A program made the translations under genes and the position numbers. Below, one piece after another: positions 1 to 8,681 of a DNA stretch of 64,000 nt. Origin of the DNA: Bog-473 sp963836605 (GTDB taxonomy: Bacteria > Actinomycetota > Acidimicrobiia > Acidimicrobiales > RAAP-2); NCBI GenBank assembly GCA_963836605.1, contig CAWIKB010000015.1, positions 1-64,000 of the forward strand. Direction: 5' to 3'. The number at the start of each line of letters is the position of its first letter. Position 1 is the stretch's first letter. The notes beneath the pieces were generated by a model, which did no database searches, was not told the origin of the DNA, and saw nothing but the letters and a program-made list of their open reading frames with translations.

Positions 1-8
1 GCCGGGAG

Positions 9-1937
9 GTGGGGCCGGTGAGCATGGGCGGCCACGGGATGGGCGGCGGGCGGGGCGGGGCCATGGCCGGGATGCGCTCCCTGCGCAAGGATCGCAGTGT
101 CCTGCAGCACCGGGTCAAGAAGGGCACGGCGCGGCGGATGCTCACCTTCGCCGTCCCCTACCGCAAGATCCTGGCCGTCTTCCTGCCGGTGGTGGTGGTC
201 GACGCCGCCATCGCGGCGGTAAACCCGCTCATCCTGCGCTCTCTCATCGACAACGGGATCGCGCTGAAGAACAAGGACCTGGTCATCGGGCTGGCCGTCC
301 TGGCCGGGAGCCTGGCCATCTTCGATGCCGGCCTGAACCTGGTGGAGCGGCGCATCTCGGCCGTCATCGGTGAAGGGCTCATCTTCGACATGCGCTCGAA
401 GGTCTTCCGCCACATCCAACGCATGCCGCTGGCCTTCTTCACCCGCACCCAGACCGGTGCGCTGGTCAGTCGTTTGAACAATGACGTGATCGGCGCCCAG
501 CAGGCCTTCACCGATCTGCTGTCGAACGTGGTGGGCAACCTGGTCACCGTGTTCATCGTGCTGGGGACCATGTTCTTCTTGAGCTGGCAGATCACCTTGG
601 CCGCCCTGATCCTCCTCCCCATCTTCCTGATCCCGGCCCGCATCGTGGGTCGCCGGGTCGGGGCCCTGACCCACGAGGGCTACAACCTCAACTCCGAGAT
701 GAACATGGTCATGCAGGAGCGCTTCGGGGTCGGCGGCGCCATGCTGGTGAAACTGTTGGGCCGGCCCGAGGTCGAGGCGGGTTCCTTCGACGCCAAGGCC
801 GCCCGGGTGCGCGATATCGGCATCGCCCAGGCCACCTACGCCCGCGTCTTCTTCGTGGCCCTCACCCTCACCGCCTCTCTGGCCACGGCCATCGTCTATG
901 GCTTCGGCGGCGTGGCCGCCATCGACGGCACCCTGGCCGTGGGGACGGTGGTGGCCCTGACCCAGTACCTGACCAGGCTGTACGGACCGCTGACCCAGCT
1001 CTCGAGCCTGCAACCTCGATGTGATGACCGCGCTGGTCTCCTTCGAGCGGCTCTTCGAGGTGCTCGACATCGTGCCCACCATTGCCGAGGCCCCCGACGC
1101 GGTCGCCATCCCCCGTGGCGGCGCCTCCATCGCGTTCGACCACGTGAGCTTCTCCTACCCAAGCGCCGAGGAGGTCTCCCTGGCCTCGCTCGAGTCGGTG
1201 GCCACCCTCGAGTCGGGGCGCGCCACGAGGTACTGCACGACGTGTCCTTCAGCGTGGCCTCAGGCGCCATGGTGGCCCTGGTCGGTCCCTCCGGCGCCGG
1301 CAAGACCACCATCTCGTCACTGGTCCCCCGCCTCTACGAGGTCAGTGCCGGATCGGTGAAGCTCAGCGGCATCGATGTACGCCAGGCCACCAAGCAATCG
1401 GTCCGCGACGTGGTCGGCGTGGTCAGCCAGGACCCGCACCTGTTCCACGACACCCTCCGGGCCAACCTGGTCTACGCCCGCCCGGAGGCGACCGAGGAAG
1501 AGGTCCTGGCCGCCCTGGACCAGGCCCAGATCGGCCACATCGTGGCCGATCTGCCCGACGGGTTGGACACGGTCATCGGCGAGAGGGGCTACCGGCTCTC
1601 GGGTGGTGAGAAGCAGCGGGTGGCCCTGGCCCGCCTGATGCTCAAGGCTCCCGACATCGTGGTCCTCGACGAGGCCACGGCACACCTGGACTCCGAGTCC
1701 GAGGCGGCCGTGCAGCGGGCCCTGCGCGAGACGCTGAGCGGTCGCACTTCCCTGGTCATCGCCCACCGCCTCTCCACGGTGCGTGAGGCCGACGAGCTGC
1801 TGGTGATCGACGACGGCCGCATCGTGGAGCGGGGCACCCACGCCAGCCTGCTGGCCGAGGACGGCCTCTATGCCGAGCTCTACCGGACCCAGTTCGCCGA
1901 CCAGGAAACCCTCGATCCCACGCCCCCGGCGGTATAG
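9..1937 (+). CDS. ABC exporter, fused permease and ATPase (frame broken twice)
   Basis: A half-size ABC exporter: an N-terminal six-helix transmembrane domain (about residues 50-330) followed by one nucleotide-binding domain. The ATPase motifs are all present: Walker A GPSGAGKTT near residue 426, Q-loop SQDP, signature LSGGEKQR, Walker B VVLDEATAHLD and H-loop IAHRLS. It would work as a dimer at the membrane; the substrate cannot be told. The literal frame is open throughout, but residues about 335-404 are nonsense. The family sequence (VMTALVSFERLFEVLDI) lies in the +1 frame from 1012 to about 1220. An extra base near 1011 and a missing base near 1217-1223 compensate each other, so the protein probably has a normal linker. 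A GGAGGT at 5-10 precedes GTG 9 closely and ATG 24 at about 13 bases; because the frame is also open to the window edge the true start could lie upstream. Confidence 0.85.
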   Translation: MGPVSMGGHGMGGGRGGAMAGMRSLRKDRSVLQHRVKKGTARRMLTFAVPYRKILAVFLPVVVVDAAIAAVNPLILRSLIDNGIALKNKDLVIGLAVLAGSLAIFDAGLNLVERRISAVIGEGLIFDMRSKVFRHIQRMPLAFFTRTQTGALVSRLNNDVIGAQQAFTDLLSNVVGNLVTVFIVLGTMFFLSWQITLAALILLPIFLIPARIVGRRVGALTHEGYNLNSEMNMVMQERFGVGGAMLVKLLGRPEVEAGSFDAKAARVRDIGIAQATYARVFFVALTLTASLATAIVYGFGGVAAIDGTLAVGTVVALTQYLTRLYGPLTQLSSLQPRCDDRAGLLRAALRGARHRAHHCRGPRRGRHPPWRRLHRVRPRELLLPKRRGGLPGLARVGGHPRVGARHEVLHDVSFSVASGAMVALVGPSGAGKTTISSLVPRLYEVSAGSVKLSGIDVRQATKQSVRDVVGVVSQDPHLFHDTLRANLVYARPEATEEEVLAALDQAQIGHIVADLPDGLDTVIGERGYRLSGGEKQRVALARLMLKAPDIVVLDEATAHLDSESEAAVQRALRETLSGRTSLVIAHRLSTVREADELLVIDDGRIVERGTHASLLAEDGLYAELYRTQFADQETLDPTPPAV

Positions 1938-2022
1938 GGGCTGCGCTCCTCCCACGCACTACATTGACGTCCCGCAGCCCGTGGGCGCTGCGGTATCTGG
2001 TGCCTGAGCGAGAGGAGCCCGT

Positions 2023-2928
2023 GTGATCAACCCGTACATCGTGCTCGGGAGCGCCGTCGTCGGTTTCCTCGTGGGCATGACCGGAGCGGGGGGCGGTGCC
2101 CTGATGACGCCGATGTTGATCCTCATCTTCGGGGTCAAGCCGTCGACGGCCATTTCGAGCGACCTGGTGGCCGCGGTGGTGATGCGCCCGATCGGGGCGT
2201 TCGTCCACCTGCGCAAGAAGACGGTGAACCTCAAGCTCGTGGGGTGGATGGTGCTCGGTTCGGTCCCGATGGCCTTTCTGGGTGCCTACCTGCTCCACCT
2301 GTTGGGCCATTCCTCGTCGGCCCAGGACAACATCGAGCGGGCCTTGGGTGCCGCACTCTTAGTCGGAGCGGCGGCGATGCTGCTGCGCTTCTACCTCGAC
2401 CGCCGCAAGGGACATACCCGGCGAGGGGCCATCCACGGGCTCGAGGTGCGACCGGTCCTCACCGTGGGGATCGGAATGCTCGGCGGCCTCATCGTCGGCA
2501 TGACCTCGGTGGGCTCGGGATCGCTCATGATCGTCCTGCTCCTGTTCGCCTACCCCGTCATCGGAGCCAACCAACTGGTGGGTACCGACCTCACCCAGGC
2601 CGTACCCCTGACCATCGCGGCCGCCCTGGGCGCCCTGGCCTTCGGCCACATCGAGCTGTCGGTAACGACGTCGCTCATCATCGGCAGCGTGCCCGCCGTC
2701 CTGGTGGGCTCGTTCATCTCCTCGCGGGCGCCCGACCGCTATGTCCGCCCCGTGATCACCTTTGTCATCTTTGCCTCGGGCCTCAAGTACGTGGGGGTGG
2801 GCACGACCGCCCTGGGCTGGATCCTGTGCATCATTCTGTTGAGTTCGGCCGTCATCTGGCTGTTCTACGCCCGACCCTGGGAGAAAGGCGCCCCGCTGGA
2901 GCTGTCGACCAGCGACTCCGACGACTGA
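2023..2928 (+). CDS. TauE/SafE (TSUP) family sulfite/anion exporter-like permease
   Basis: A 301-residue integral membrane protein with about eight hydrophobic helices in two similar halves, each opening with a glycine-rich stretch (GFLVGMTGAGGGALMTP near residue 12 and GLIVGMTSVGSGSLMI near residue 158). That internal duplication is the hallmark of the TSUP family, whose members move sulfite, sulfoacetate or other organosulfur anions. The substrate is not predictable from sequence. The GTG start has GAGAGGAG about seven bases upstream. It follows the ABC exporter by 85 bases on the same strand and converges on the stress-protein gene, so co-transcription with the exporter is possible but unproven. 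Confidence 0.85.
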   Translation: MINPYIVLGSAVVGFLVGMTGAGGGALMTPMLILIFGVKPSTAISSDLVAAVVMRPIGAFVHLRKKTVNLKLVGWMVLGSVPMAFLGAYLLHLLGHSSSAQDNIERALGAALLVGAAAMLLRFYLDRRKGHTRRGAIHGLEVRPVLTVGIGMLGGLIVGMTSVGSGSLMIVLLLFAYPVIGANQLVGTDLTQAVPLTIAAALGALAFGHIELSVTTSLIIGSVPAVLVGSFISSRAPDRYVRPVITFVIFASGLKYVGVGTTALGWILCIILLSSAVIWLFYARPWEKGAPLELSTSDSDD

Positions 2929-2989
2929 TGGGGTGAGAGCCCGGCGCGCGCGGCGCCGCGGCCTACTCGTCTAGGAAACGTGAGCCCGC

Positions 2990-3487
2990 TTAGGGAAACC
3001 TCACCCAGTCGCTGTCGAACTTGGCGTTCGCCCACTCGTCCATCCGCAGGTGCGCCCGATGCTCGAGGTTGAGGGGCGAGGGAGCGGTGAGGACGGGCAG
3101 TGAGCTGAGCCGGGTGGTGCGGTCCCGCACCCGTGCGGAGAAGAGCCGGGCCAAGCCGCGGTGTCGCTGCGAACCAAGCACGATGGCGTCGACACCGCGG
3201 CACTGGGCCGCTTCCGCGATGCGCGTGGCCACCTCCCGGTAGTGAGCCACCTGGACCGAGCCGCCGGCGCGGACACCGGCCTCTCGGAGCTGGAGCAGGG
3301 CCGCGCCGATGAGGGCCGTGGCCTCTTCCTTCGAGAGCAGCGTGAGGCCGTTGCCGGCGATCTGGTGCTCGTTGACGTGGAGGACGTGGACCGAGGCTGA
3401 ACACCGGCGGGCGTACGCCGCGGCGAAGTCGGTGGCCACCTCGCCGGCGGCCGAAGCATCAATGGCGAGCAGCAGCTTTTCGAACAT
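2990..3487 (-). CDS. Universal stress protein (UspA family)
   Basis: A single-domain UspA protein of 165 residues. It opens with the usual strand MFEKLLLAIDASAAGE and ends with the ATP-binding signature G-x2-x-G-x9-G(S/T)-like, here GSQRHRGLARLFSARVRD followed by TTR, and the closing strand LPVLTAP. The second glycine-serine of the strict ATP-binding motif is altered (SARV in place of GS-V), so nucleotide binding may be weak. Such cytoplasmic proteins are induced on growth arrest and stress. It is transcribed away from the glutamine amidotransferase gene, with a 195-base divergent gap between them. Confidence 0.8.
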   Translation of the reverse strand: MFEKLLLAIDASAAGEVATDFAAAYARRCSASVHVLHVNEHQIAGNGLTLLSKEEATALIGAALLQLREAGVRAGGSVQVAHYREVATRIAEAAQCRGVDAIVLGSQRHRGLARLFSARVRDRTTRLSSLPVLTAPSPLNLEHRAHLRMDEWANAKFDSDWVRFP

Positions 3488-3682
3488 GTGGGCATCCGAT
3501 GCTTCGAGGGAGGGCTGATTGTTTCCGGCATGTTAACGCGGCTCCACTGAGAATTCAGATGGACACTGGCGTCGCCCTCAGGCTCCTAATGTGGGGCTCT
3601 CGTCAACGTGCCAGCCCACGTCCCGCGGAAGGAGGGGGGCAAGGGACCGCTTCCCGGAGCGTCCCGTGCCCTCGACTACGAA

Positions 3683-4424
3683 ATGCCGAACTGCCTGGTG
3701 GTCCAGCATGTGGTCCCGGAATCGGCCTTCGCCATTGAGGACGCGCTCCGCGGGGCCAGGGTGCACGTCGACACGCGCCGCGTCTTTGCCGGCGACAGCA
3801 TTCCCTCCGACCTGTCCGGCCTCGACGGAGTGGTCGTGATGGGGGGTCCCATGTCGGCCAATTCGGACAGGGGATTCCCCACGAGGCGGGCCGAGATCGC
3901 GTTGCTGGCCCACGCCGTCACCGCGGGGATCCCGACCCTGGGGGTGTGCCTCGGCGCGCAGCTCCTGGCCCTGGCCGGTGGAGGTTCGGTCGCCGCGGGC
4001 GTCGGCGGACCCGAGATCGGTTGGGACCAGGTCAGCCTGTCGGCCGATTGTGACGACGACGGGTTGTTCGCCGAACTTCCCGAGAGTGCTCACCGTCTTG
4101 CAGTGGCACGGCGACACGTTCGAGATCCCACCACGGGGGCGGCGCCTCATGGGCGGCTCGAAGTACGCCAATCAAGCTTTCCGGATCGGCGACGCCGCGT
4201 GGGGCGTGCAGTTCCACCTCGAGGTCACCGAAGCAGCCGTCGAGGGGTTCCTTCTGGCCTTCGGTTCGGACGCCCAAGGCCAGCCAGGCGGGGCGGAGCG
4301 CATCAGGAAGGAGACGCCCGTCGCTCTCGCGGCCCTGGCGGCGCCGCGGGATCAGGTGGTCGGGCGCTTGGCCGGCCTGGTGGCGGCGAGGGCCAGCACG
4401 GCCGGTCTCGTCACCCTCGGATAG
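3683..4424 (+). CDS. Class I glutamine amidotransferase (GMP synthase-like), frame interrupted
   Basis: A stand-alone class I amidotransferase of the GuaA-like family. The nucleophile elbow GVCLGAQLLA (Cys near residue 93) and an MGGPMS loop are in the first frame. The substrate loop LQWHGDTFEIP and the His-Glu pair of the triad, GVQFHLEVT, are in another frame that runs to the stop at 4424. The switch falls at about 4083-4095, and the length (742 bases, one over a multiple of three) fits one extra base or two missing. As written the active site is split and the protein would be inactive; a sequence error is the simplest reading. ATG 3683 begins the family sequence (MPNCLVVQH); an upstream in-frame GTG at 3608 adds unconserved residues. 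Substrate unknown. Confidence 0.75.
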
Positions 4425-4459
4425 GCACCCTGGGGCAGGAGTCTCGGGAGTTTCCCCCG

Positions 4460-4735
4460 TCAATCGTCCAGCGGCTCGTCGATGGGCACGGCGCGCACGT
4501 GGAAACCGGGTGGGCGACCCTCGTCGTGCCGTTCGCCTTCGCCCGGCGCTTCCGATGCATCCGCCTCGGGCTGATCCCCCTCTGCGGCCTGCTCCTCGAT
4601 GACCTTGATATGTGCCCGGGCCGCGATGGGGCTCACCTCGTGCCGCGACTCGTGGACAAGGTGCTCGAGCTGACGCTTCTCGCGCCGTCGCCGCAACGGG
4701 CCGCCGGGTGAACTCGGTACATCGCCCTGTGCCAT
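4460..4735 (-). CDS. Small charged hypothetical protein
   Basis: I do not recognise a family. The 91-residue frame is rich in Arg, Glu, Asp and Pro, with no membrane segment or signal peptide. It has an Arg/Lys-rich stretch (RRRREKRQ near residue 16) and an acidic C-terminus. It lies between the amidotransferase and the nitronate monooxygenase on the opposite strand to both. Composition is compatible with a real cytoplasmic protein, but a spurious high-GC open frame cannot be excluded. Confidence 0.35.
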   Translation of the reverse strand: MAQGDVPSSPGGPLRRRREKRQLEHLVHESRHEVSPIAARAHIKVIEEQAAEGDQPEADASEAPGEGERHDEGRPPGFHVRAVPIDEPLDD

Positions 4736-4996
4736 GAGCCAAGGCTAGGGAGTCACCCGGGGCGTGGTGGCGGATCCGGGTTGGCCAGGGCATCTGCGCG
4801 GGCTGGCGCACGCGCCCGTGCCGACGCTGGGGCTGGGCAGCGTCGGGCCGATATGACGACGGCTGCCGCCTGCCAAATGACGACGGTTGCCGCCCCCGAA
4901 GTCGTCCGGTGGGCAGACCCGGCCCACCCAAACTGAGAATTCGGTTCTAATTGCCGGGCGAGGGCCCGGCAGCGACACCGTCCCGGGAGGTCCACC

Positions 4997-6106
4997 GTGC
5001 ACAACGAGCTTTGCGAGCGCCTCGGGATCGAATTCCCCATCTTCGCGTTCACCCACTGCCGCGACGTGGCCGCCGCGGTGTCCAACACCGGCGGGATGGG
5101 CGTGCTCGGCGCGGTCGGCTTCAGTGCCGAGGAGCTCGAAGTGGAGTTGACGTGGCTCGATGCGCACGTGGGAGACCGCCCCTACGGCGTCGACATCGTG
5201 ATCCCGGGCAAGTACGAAGGGATGGACGAGCTCGACCCGGTCAAGCTCGAGGCCGAGCTCAAGGCCATGATCCCCGACGAGCACCGGGTCTTCGCCAAGA
5301 AGATCCTGGCCGACCACGGGGTGCCCGAGCTCGAGAGCGGCCCCCGGCGCGAGCTCCTGGGCTGGACGGCGGCCACGGCGGCGCCGCTGGTCGACGTGAT
5401 CCTCCGGCACGACAAGGTCAAGCTGGTGGCCAACGCCCTGGGGACGCCCCCCGACGACGTCATCGCGCGGGTACACGACCACGGCATGCTCATCGCCGCC
5501 CTGGCCGGGTCGGTCAAGCACGCCCTGAACCACAAGGCGGCCGGCGTCGACATCGTCATCTGCCAGGGGTCCGAAGGCGGCGGTCACACCGGCGACGTCG
5601 GGTCGATCGTGTTGTGGCCCGAGGTGATCGAAGCGGTGTCCCCGACTCCGGTGCTGGCGGCCGGTGGCATCGGCACGGGTAGGCAGATGGCGGCGGCCAT
5701 GGTCATGGGGGCGGCGGGCGTGTGGACGGGGTCGCTGTGGCTCACCGTCGAAGAAGCCGCCGTGCCGCCCAAGCAGATGGAGAGCTATCTGGCGGCAACC
5801 TCGCGCGACACGGTGCGCTCGCGCTCGTTCACCGGCAAGCCCTGCCGGCTGCTCAAGAACGACTGGACCGACGCCTGGGAGGCGCCCGGCAACCCAAAGC
5901 CGCTCGGCATGCCCCTGCAGATGATGGTGGCCATCGACTGCGTGAGCCGGGGCCACGCCTTCCCCGAGGCGGCCCGCGACGTGAACTTCAACCCGGCCGG
6001 CCAGGTCATCGGGATGGCCAAGTCCGTGCGGCGGACCCGGGACGTGGTCATGGGGATGGTCGAGGAGTACATCGAGGCCGTAGAGCGGGTGCAGCTGGTC
6101 GAGTAG
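4997..6106 (+). CDS. Nitronate monooxygenase (2-nitropropane dioxygenase family)
   Basis: An FMN-dependent TIM-barrel enzyme of 369 residues that oxidises alkyl nitronates or, in related proteins, reduces other flavin substrates. The family landmarks are visible: N-terminal GIEFPIFAFTHCRDVAAAV, the QGSEGGGHTGDVGS phosphate and catalytic-His region near residue 190, and the second FMN phosphate loop AAGGIGTGRQMAAAMVMGA near residue 225. GTG 4997 is supported by GGGAGGT six to twelve bases upstream. The downstream gene is a tiny antitoxin on the other strand, so this appears to be a single-gene transcript. Nearest known roles are detoxification of nitronates; the physiological substrate is unknown. 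Confidence 0.87.
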   Translation: MHNELCERLGIEFPIFAFTHCRDVAAAVSNTGGMGVLGAVGFSAEELEVELTWLDAHVGDRPYGVDIVIPGKYEGMDELDPVKLEAELKAMIPDEHRVFAKKILADHGVPELESGPRRELLGWTAATAAPLVDVILRHDKVKLVANALGTPPDDVIARVHDHGMLIAALAGSVKHALNHKAAGVDIVICQGSEGGGHTGDVGSIVLWPEVIEAVSPTPVLAAGGIGTGRQMAAAMVMGAAGVWTGSLWLTVEEAAVPPKQMESYLAATSRDTVRSRSFTGKPCRLLKNDWTDAWEAPGNPKPLGMPLQMMVAIDCVSRGHAFPEAARDVNFNPAGQVIGMAKSVRRTRDVVMGMVEEYIEAVERVQLVE

Positions 6107-6120
6107 CAAGGGGTAAGCGC

Positions 6121-6354
6121 TCAGCTCGCGAAGGAGCGGAGAACATCGTCATCGAGCGGCGCGTCGAAATCCTCTCGGATGACCAGACGCCCGCGATCGA
6201 TGCCGAAGGCACGTGAGGTCCCCGTGCGGACAGCCACCAGACGAGCGGCAGGTTCGCCGCGACGGGTGATGAGGACCTCCTCGCCGGCAGCGACACAATC
6301 CAGCAACCGCGACAGGTGCGTCTTTGCTTCGTGGACACCAACGGATTTGGTCAC
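6121..6354 (-). CDS. Phd/YefM-type antitoxin, no adjacent toxin
   Basis: A 77-residue antitoxin of the Phd/YefM type. The N-terminal dimer and DNA-binding fold reads VGVHEAKTHLSRLLDCVAAG, followed by EEVLITRRGEPAARLV. The C-terminal tail ends with FGIDRGRLVIREDFDAPL, the usual toxin-neutralising segment of VapB/Phd-like antitoxins paired with PIN-domain VapC toxins. In intact modules the toxin gene follows within a few bases. Here the next sequence downstream is the convergent nitronate monooxygenase, so no toxin is present. It may be a solitary regulator or a leftover. Start is GTG 6354. Confidence 0.8.
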   Translation of the reverse strand: MTKSVGVHEAKTHLSRLLDCVAAGEEVLITRRGEPAARLVAVRTGTSRAFGIDRGRLVIREDFDAPLDDDVLRSFAS

Positions 6355-6366
6355 GGACTTGGTCTA

Positions 6367-6960
6367 TCAGCCCCCAGGTGTGGGGTTGTGCGGTGCCGGG
6401 GGCTCCGGTTCGGCCGACACCGGTGGAACCGAATGCTCGTGGATCGCCGCCCGCACGGTGCGGACGAGCCCGGTGTCGCGCGCCCCGATCAACTGCCACG
6501 CCCGCGCGATGCCCACCAGGAAGAAGACCACGGTGAGGACGGCCAGGGTCCGGACGGCGGACTGGTCGTGCGGATCGTTCGAGAGCTGGAGCGCGGTCAC
6601 GAACTGGTAGACGAAGACCACGCTCTGGGCGCCGAGCAGGCGGAGCTGCCGGCCCCGGTGGTCGACGCCGTCGGCCCGAACCAGGACGATCCCGAGGGCC
6701 ACGCACGAGGCGAAGCCCCCCGTCGCCGCGATCAGCGCGGGGACGCCCAGGCTGACGTTCGGGATCAGGGCGACGAGCGACACCACCAAGGCGTCGGTCA
6801 GGGCCGAGAACGCCACCCCCGCCCGGACGTCGACGATCAGGCGCTGTTGGGGGTCGCTCAGCGCAGGGGCCACCGAGATGGCCACGAAGAGCAGGCCGAT
6901 GAGTGCGCCGGCGACGCCGGCCGAGGCGGCGAAGAAGGCGGTGAAGGTTTCGGGAACCAT
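6367..6960 (-). CDS. Integral membrane protein of unknown function
   Basis: No family recognised with confidence. The 197-residue protein has about five hydrophobic segments: residues 6-28 (FFAASAGVAGALIGLLFVAI), 45-65, 75-95, 110-125 and 140-158. A short Pro-rich cytosolic tail (EPEPPAPHNP) ends it. The start ATG 6960 has GAGGTG upstream. It sits 12 bases upstream of the antitoxin gene on the same strand and could share its transcript. No catalytic motif is visible. Confidence 0.65.
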   Translation of the reverse strand: MVPETFTAFFAASAGVAGALIGLLFVAISVAPALSDPQQRLIVDVRAGVAFSALTDALVVSLVALIPNVSLGVPALIAATGGFASCVALGIVLVRADGVDHRGRQLRLLGAQSVVFVYQFVTALQLSNDPHDQSAVRTLAVLTVVFFLVGIARAWQLIGARDTGLVRTVRAAIHEHSVPPVSAEPEPPAPHNPTPGG

Positions 6961-7046
6961 GGGGACGCACCTCGCTCCTGCTCCGACGTAATCCCGACGA
7001 ACCCTATGCCGTGTCGGGTTCCCGGCTCAGGGATGGCCAGCGGTCC

Positions 7047-7058
7047 TAATGTGCTCCC
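7047..7058 (+). promoter_or_regulatory. -10 box for leaderless nitroreductase mRNA
   Basis: TAATGT lies at 7047-7052 and the ATG begins six bases later, so transcription would start at or next to the start codon. No Shine-Dalgarno sequence precedes the gene. The -35 region is not clear. Inferred from spacing only. Confidence 0.4.
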
Positions 7059-7718
7059 ATGGAACTGCACGAAGCCCTCTACACGACTCGAGCCATGCGA
7101 CGGGTCCGGACCGACCCCGTCCCCGCCGAGGTCCAGGCCCGCATCCTCGACGCGGCGGTGCGCGCCCCCAGCGGTGGGAATCAGCAGAATTGGCGGTTCC
7201 TCCTCCTGGACGACCCGGCCAAGAAGGCGGCGCTGGCGCCGCTCTACCAGCACGCCATGGGGCAGCTCTGGGAGACGGTGTACAAGTCCCAGCTCGACGC
7301 GGCCGCCGCCGATCCCGACTCGGCCGAGTCCAAGCAGTTCGTCGCGGTCCAGCGCTCGGCGCAGTGGCTGGCCGACCATTTCGAGGACGTGCCCCTCTTC
7401 CTCTTCCCCTTCTGTCAGTTCGACCCGAGCGGCGGGTCCATCTTCCCCGCCGTGTGGAGCGCCATGCTGGCCGCCCGGGCCGAAGGGGTGGGGAGTTGCC
7501 TGACCGCCCTCCTGCAGTTCTTCCACCCGGCCGAGACGTTGGAGATCCTCGGGGTGCCCGACGATCAGGGGTGGATCCTCACCGGCTGCGTCAGCTTCGG
7601 CTATCCCACCGGGACGTGGGGCGTGGCGCCCCGGCGACCGGTCGACCAGGTCTCGTACCGCAACACGTGGGGCGAGGACGTCGGCTTCACCGTGCCCGAG
7701 CCCCTCTGGATGGGTTGA
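7059..7718 (+). CDS. Nitroreductase family FMN oxidoreductase
   Basis: A 219-residue flavin reductase of the nitroreductase superfamily. The N-terminal MELHEALYTTRAMRRVRTDP carries the Arg pair that holds the FMN phosphate. APSGGNQQNWRF (residues 31-42) is the classic second FMN contact, and GVGSCLTALLQFF followed by the C-terminal GYPTG completes the family pattern. Such enzymes use NAD(P)H to reduce nitro groups, quinones or enones in the cytoplasm. It is a single gene; ATG 7059 is preceded by a -10-like box rather than a ribosome binding site. The physiological substrate is not predictable. Confidence 0.87.
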   Translation: MELHEALYTTRAMRRVRTDPVPAEVQARILDAAVRAPSGGNQQNWRFLLLDDPAKKAALAPLYQHAMGQLWETVYKSQLDAAAADPDSAESKQFVAVQRSAQWLADHFEDVPLFLFPFCQFDPSGGSIFPAVWSAMLAARAEGVGSCLTALLQFFHPAETLEILGVPDDQGWILTGCVSFGYPTGTWGVAPRRPVDQVSYRNTWGEDVGFTVPEPLWMG

Positions 7719-7806
7719 GGGCGGTTGGGTTGGGTTGCGGCGGGTTAATCGGGGTTGAGGCGGTTGCGGTGGGTTGAGTCGATTGAGTGGGTTGAGTGGG
7801 TTGGTC
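7712..7806 (+). repeat. Degenerate GGTTG-rich short repeats
   Basis: About 95 bases made mostly of GGTTG/GGGTTGAG units of five to ten bases, lying just after the nitroreductase stop. Read on the minus strand they encode an Asn-Pro-Leu-rich run at the end of the zinc-ribbon protein. Slippage here could have changed that gene's reading frame and removed its stop. Confidence 0.5.
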
Positions 7807-8681
7807 AGAGCAGGCAGGTCGGATGGGCGGCCGCTCGTGTAGGTCTGCAGCACCCTGACGCCGGTGGGCCGCAACCGGCCGTCACCGCTGGAGGGGCTGG
7901 CGCTCCACGACGACGCGCCGCCCTTGGCGAGATGGCCCAGGCCGGGGATGGACGTGGCCGTCGGCCGGCCCAGGGAACCGTCGGCGTAGCGGACGTCCCA
8001 CGTCACCACCACGTCGTGCAGGGCCTGGGAGGACTCGTTCACCGTGGTCCCGAGAGCGGTGAGGTGATAGTCGCCTCGGGCATCCCGTGTGACGGTGGAG
8101 GTCAGGGTGGTCCTGGCCCGGGCCGGCGGGCACGGCGCCGCGTTCGATCCTCTGGCCGTACGCGCCACGACCATGCCCGCGGCGCCCAGCGCAAGGACGA
8201 CGGCCAACCCGAGCACCCACCCGGCGGCCACGGTTCGCCAGGTACGAGCCGAGGGGTCCGGCTCGGACTCGGCCGGCTCGGACTCGGGTGCGGCTCCGGA
8301 CGCGGACCCGTGTGAGGTGCCCGCCGCCCTGTGGACGTCCGCCGGCGCCACGGCCGCCTGGCGTTGCCTGGCCAGCCCCTCGAAGGGGACGTCGCTCCCC
8401 TTCCACGTGCGCAGGCGGTACAGGCAGCGCGGGCACTGGAGCTTCCTGTGCTCCGAGGTGGCGAAGCAATGGCCACAACCGGCGCACATGATGCACCGGA
8501 TCGACCGCCGGCACGCGGCACAGACGGCCACCATGGCCGGCGCGTCGACCGGTTCACTGACCCGGCAGTTCGGGCAGTCGACCGGCACGCGGCGCGGCGC
8601 GGGCTGGTTGGGACGCATGGAGTGCAGTCCGTAGTCGGGACGCTCGGCCCCGCTGGTGAAGGTGGCCGTGTTCGAGCTCAT
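7806..8681 (-). CDS. Zinc-ribbon membrane protein (C-terminus uncertain)
   Basis: A protein with a cysteine-rich N-terminus (CPNC at about 36-39, CAAC at 54-57, CIMCAGCGHC at 63-72, CPRC at 83-86), which should bind two zinc ions as double ribbons. A charged linker follows, then one membrane helix (about 151-173, GWVLGLAVVLALGAAGMVVA), then an extracytoplasmic domain with a beta-sandwich look (TTLTSTVTRDARGDYHLTAL). The N-terminal ribbon would be cytosolic. The recognisable part ends near 7830. The frame stays open to 6858, right through the antisense of the nitroreductase gene, which is not credible coding, so the true stop has probably been lost. ATG 8681 overlaps the previous gene's stop as ATGA, suggesting translational coupling. 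Function unknown. Confidence 0.6.

Noticed and set aside
4745..6109. 454-codon antisense frame over nitronate monooxygenase
   Set aside because: His/Gly/Asp-rich antisense reading; the plus frame has FMN motifs and a ribosome binding site.
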